A DNA stretch of 64,000 bases from contig NZ_CP120210.1 of assembly GCF_029369745.1 (NCBI RefSeq), forward strand, positions 4,092,001 through 4,156,000, in the 5' to 3' direction. The stretch comes from Amycolatopsis sp. QT-25 (GTDB taxonomy: Bacteria; Actinomycetota; Actinomycetes; Mycobacteriales; Pseudonocardiaceae). The notes beneath the pieces were generated by a model, which saw only the letters and a list, made by a program, of their open reading frames with translations, had not been told where the DNA came from and ran no database searches. Positions within the stretch are counted from its first letter, which is position 1. Each line of letters starts with the position of its first letter. Below, in pieces: positions 62,101-64,000 of the stretch. A program made the translations under genes and the position numbers.

Positions 62101-62398
62101 CGATGTCCCAGCTACCGGAGATCTCGTGGTAGATGTGGCTGGCGGAGCCGATTTCGACCTGCCGGTCCCGGCCGATCAGATAGCCGCGTTGCAACGCGGT
62201 CAGCGGCACGCCGGGCGGGGTGTCCAGATATTCGACCAGTTCGGCTTTGTGCGCCTTGACCTTCGCGATCAGTTCGGCGTCCATCCGCTCGCGCGGCCCC
62301 TGCAGTTTCAGGTCCGAACCCGAGAGGCTGACGTTGAGCCCGCGCGAGCGCAGTTCGCGAACCACCCGAGCCGGGGTCTCTCGTTCGATCGTGGTCAT
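59105..62398 (-). CDS. NRPS module TubC_N-Cy-A(Cys)-PCP
   Basis: The 1097-aa protein has a TubC-type N-terminal docking domain (residues 5-58), a heterocyclization domain (about 64-490; DxxxxD motif as Asp192-Asp197, TPQVWLD at 431-437), an adenylation domain (about 505-1000; YTSGTTGRPKG at 657-667, Lys996) and a PCP (GGDSLAA, Ser1051). The adenylation code reads Asp703, Leu704, Tyr707, Asn746, Met774, Ser776, Leu800, Ile808, Trp809, Lys996: the cysteine code. It should activate Cys and form a thiazoline with an upstream carrier-bound acyl or aminoacyl group. No release domain is present; the docking domain implies an upstream partner, most likely the MetRS-carrier protein. Confidence 0.95.
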   Translation of the reverse strand: MTTIERETPARVVRELRSRGLNVSLSGSDLKLQGPRERMDAELIAKVKAHKAELVEYLDTPPGVPLTALQRGYLIGRDRQVEIGSASHIYHEISGSWDIDGLESALDTVVARHGILRTRFTEDGTQIEQRSAHVPIVRYDLRGKSAEEQHAHREAVRAERGHRSLPADEAPLLAVAVTLLSDQEMLLHVDHDGLVLDAISIFLFFQQWHAAYTGATADAGEEARFADFVAARERARTKTPAARSKDYWLARLDDLAPYPDLPLRTGPAAIAEARFTARFARLDRPQWTNLKQLGARHGLTPSGLLLAVYAEVLACWGAGERFTLNATVANRPPIHPRIHTALGNFGETMLIQVESKADGPFADRARAIQASLRESLDNRHFSGIEVLRELARQDGADARMPYTFNSAIGYEGVDGSAMELFGPEVYTESQTPQVWLDVSPYEQHGGVVVQFDSVDELFPEGLVDALIDGYQRLLGELRDPDAWSRQTFDLRPDDQRARRAEVNDTTTEIPDPVLPQRFLAQVQSTPDAPAVITGTAEIDYRDLHAHVQRAARWLRDRGVRRDEPVGLVMTRGPEQVAGILAVVLAGGAYLPVDAGLPAERRALMLADGGTRFVLTNSGHSDDEREVLDLDLTHPAETVEPVSPLPDADPGDLAYVLYTSGTTGRPKGVMVTHGAVANVVADCNSRFGVGPGDRFFGISLFSFDLSVYDVFGALSAGAAVVLPDADRAADPAHWLRLCDQAGVTVWNSVPAIVGLLLEQAEADGAESLRTLRLVMMSGDRLPPALPAALRAIRPGLDVISLGGPTETTIWNISHPVGTDEDGSESIPYGRPNANNRAYVLDAAGRDLPDWVTGEICAAGTGLARGYWNDEERTAERFFDDPVRGERIYRTGDLGRWLPTGEIEILGRSDFQIKVNGYRIEAGEVETRLVALDAVRRAVVARESGARGDRLIAHLVPAGVERPTARELGELVRDVLPHYMVPSGVYWHDAFPLTRNGKVDRARLQRHQSDAVAVTEAPPDTELEHEVAQLWAKVLKVDAPPATATLYDLGGDSLAAARILAGVRKQFGVGFTLDRLPELDTVRRMAAMIAAAPSKRDRR

Positions 62399-64000
62399 CG
62401 GCTCACCTCCGCGTGCTTGCGCACCACGTCCTCGGGCAGCTCCTTGACCAGGGTGTCGGCGAGCTCGGCGACGTCGCCTCCGGTGAACAGCGTCTCCAGC
62501 GAGACGTCGGCGTCCAGCTGGTCGGTCAGCTGATACTGCAGTGCGACGGCTTGAATCGACTGCATTCCCAGCTCCGCCAGGGAGAGATGCGCCACCGGCT
62601 CGTCGGCGGGCAGCCTCAGCACCTCGCGGACCATGTCGGACAGCCAGGGCAGCAGTGGCGACTCGGCGGCGGTTTCCTGTTTCTCCCCGAAGAACGTGCG
62701 GCCGGCGAGGGTCACGGTGGTTCCCGCGGGGACCAGTTCCACCGTCCGCGGCCAGCTCCGTTCGGCGGGCAGTCCCAGTGCTTCGGCGAGGGCACCCGCG
62801 AACCGGGGCACCACCGGGGTACCGCAGGTGGCCAGCAACCGGGCCGCGGCCACTTCGAGCGCGAGGGCGGTGCGCGCCTCGTCGGCCCAGTCACCGATCT
62901 GCGCGGCGGCCGACTCCCCGGCCGCGAACACGCGGGTGTCTTCGACCAGGCCGAGAAGGTGGGCCGCGGCGGAGTTCAGAGAGAAACCGTCGGCGCCCAG
63001 TGCACGGGTCAGCGCGGTGAGCCGCTCGGTGAGCTTGGCCAGGAAGGCGGTGTGTTCCGGGGTCCAGATACCGGCGTCGGGGACCTTGCCGCCGTGGTCG
63101 CGGGCGAGCCGCTCGCCCAGGCCGGCGAGCCAGCCCTGCCAGTGGCCTTCCAGCGTTTCGCGGGTGAAGACGTCGAACTCGTCCGGATCGAAGTTGGTCC
63201 GCCTGCCCTCCGGGCGGGTCAGTGCCAGATAGAGCCGGTACGCGTCCGCGGTCTCCGGGCCGAGCACGTCGCGCCCCCACACCGCGTGACGGCGGCTGGT
63301 GGAGAACTTGCTCTGCTGGAGCAGGTAGAACTCGTTGACGTGGTAGTCGATGTCGGGCTCCCAGCCCGGATACGCCGCCCGGTAGAGCGCCGGGTACGCG
63401 ATCGGGTGGAAGAAGGTTCCGTCCGCCCCGAGGAAGTGCACGATCTTCCAGTCCGGGTCCGGATCGGCGGCTTTCCAGTCATGGCCGACGCGCGCCCCCA
63501 GGGCGCCGATGCCGTGCAGGAAGCTGTAGGCCAGGTCGACCCACGACCAGATCACCTGTCCGTCCACATCGGACTCGTCAGGAGGCAGTCCCCAGCCGGA
63601 GGGATGGGTCAGCGGGAACTCGACGGGGCCGCGGGAGAGCACCCGGGCGGCCAGTTCCTTGACCGAGGCGGGTACCCGGCCCCGGCGATGGTGGTCACGG
63701 ACGTAATCGGCGAGTTCGTGCAGGGACAGCTGATAGCGGCGCACGGTGCCACGGCGGGGCGGGGCGCCGGACTCGACCGACACCGGGTTGCCGAGGTCGG
63801 CCACGGAGTTGGGCTCGCGGCAGCCCTCGCAGATGTTGCCGCCGGTGGTCTGCCCGCAGGACGGGCAGGTGCCGGTGACGCCGGATTCGAAAAGGTACTT
63901 GCCCGATTCCGGGTCGAACAGCGCGTCGGCCTCGGTCAGCCGGACCGGAGCGGAGTCCGCCAGCGCGCCGAAGAAGGCGCGCAGCCCCTCCGGGTAGGTG
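62395..64000 (-). CDS. Methionyl-tRNA synthetase-like protein fused to a C-terminal carrier domain (5' end beyond window)
   Basis: The last 534 codons are in view; the start lies past 64000. The visible part is class I MetRS-like: zinc-knuckle cysteines (CPSCGQ and CEGC, about 63816-63867), WGLPPDESDVDGQVIWSWVD, HFLGADGTFFHPIAYPALYR, LLQQSKFSTSRRHAVWG (the KMSKS equivalent is KFSTS, 63295-63309), then a helical anticodon-domain-like region. The C-terminal 85 or so residues are a carrier domain with LAELGMQSIQAVALQYQL (Ser codon 62557-62559). Housekeeping MetRS never has a carrier domain. Stop overlaps the NRPS start (ATGA). It probably activates an amino acid for the fused carrier, or is related to cupin-MetRS hydrazine synthetases; any cupin domain would be outside the window. 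Confidence 0.88.
   Translation of the reverse strand, partial: TYPEGLRAFFGALADSAPVRLTEADALFDPESGKYLFESGVTGTCPSCGQTTGGNICEGCREPNSVADLGNPVSVESGAPPRRGTVRRYQLSLHELADYVRDHHRRGRVPASVKELAARVLSRGPVEFPLTHPSGWGLPPDESDVDGQVIWSWVDLAYSFLHGIGALGARVGHDWKAADPDPDWKIVHFLGADGTFFHPIAYPALYRAAYPGWEPDIDYHVNEFYLLQQSKFSTSRRHAVWGRDVLGPETADAYRLYLALTRPEGRRTNFDPDEFDVFTRETLEGHWQGWLAGLGERLARDHGGKVPDAGIWTPEHTAFLAKLTERLTALTRALGADGFSLNSAAAHLLGLVEDTRVFAAGESAAAQIGDWADEARTALALEVAAARLLATCGTPVVPRFAGALAEALGLPAERSWPRTVELVPAGTTVTLAGRTFFGEKQETAAESPLLPWLSDMVREVLRLPADEPVAHLSLAELGMQSIQAVALQYQLTDQLDADVSLETLFTGGDVAELADTLVKELPEDVVRKHAEVSR

Noticed and set aside
62395..64000. Housekeeping methionyl-tRNA synthetase
   Set aside because: A carrier domain is fused in frame, the gene is coupled to an NRPS, and the KMSKS loop is altered to KFSTS.
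1..64000. CRISPR arrays, tRNA and rRNA genes
   Set aside because: I saw no regularly spaced repeats, cloverleaf-like sequences or rRNA segments; a tRNAscan and CRISPR search would settle it.

Overview
The window is high-GC DNA with GTG and TTG starts, many 1-11 bp start/stop overlaps, MmyB-, IclR-, TetR- and LuxR-type regulators and a DinB/mycothiol-type protein. This points to a filamentous actinomycete, most likely Pseudonocardiales (Amycolatopsis-like); that placement is inference. I saw no rRNA, tRNA or CRISPR.

1-14 kb is an accessory region with low gene density. Intact genes are two TetR regulators, a DUF1330 protein, a VOC protein, an Ltp-type lipoprotein, a GNAT, a SMI1/KNR4 protein, a type-B carboxylesterase, an MmyB-type regulator and two tandem alpha/beta hydrolases. 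Between them lie many broken genes (AraC, AbrB/MazE, ThiF, CaiB/BaiF and others).

14.3-16.7 kb is a three-gene ACP / ketosynthase / hydrolase cassette. 16.9-24.5 kb looks like one catabolic locus: an IclR regulator, a dicarboxylate symporter coupled to a secreted esterase, a secreted cutinase/PET-hydrolase-type polyesterase, glycerol kinase and a second secreted hydrolase. A perfect 23-bp palindrome and a partial copy sit between the divergent esterase and polyesterase genes and are the probable IclR operators.

24.6-44 kb is a biosynthetic cluster (arm A). A large LuxR/NB-ARC regulator precedes a minus-strand operon (YqcI/YcgG heme N-hydroxylase-like protein, amidinotransferase, zinc alcohol dehydrogenase, unknown protein). 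Diverging from it is a plus-strand run: TauD-type oxygenase, DapF-like epimerase, JmjC/cupin oxygenase, 2-ketoarginine-methyltransferase-like enzyme, variant PLP decarboxylase, VanX-like peptidase, YcaQ/AlkX-like DNA glycosylase, SDR, two GNAT/FemAB-like acyltransferases and an MFS exporter. The families suggest a modified arginine or guanidino amino acid, exported, with possible DNA-repair self-protection.

44-48 kb holds an IS256-family remnant, an APH-type kinase, and a MarR gene divergent from an FMN-reductase/GNAT fusion.

48.2-64 kb (arm B) is one tightly coupled minus-strand operon running in from beyond the right edge: a methionyl-tRNA-synthetase-like protein fused to a carrier domain, a TubC-Cy-A-PCP NRPS with a cysteine code, an acyl/AMP ligase, a carrier protein, a GNAT, a C45 acyltransferase, a type II thioesterase, a KAS III-like enzyme, a large heme-oxygenase-like diiron (HDO) protein, two saccharopine-dehydrogenase-like proteins and an ATP-grasp ligase. 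MetRS-like enzymes outside translation are known from N-N bond (hydrazine) pathways, and saccharopine-dehydrogenase-like partners would suit such an intermediate. Arm B is therefore my best candidate for an undescribed system: a MetRS-like domain charging its own fused carrier and feeding a thiazoline-forming NRPS. The arms converge and may be one cluster or two.
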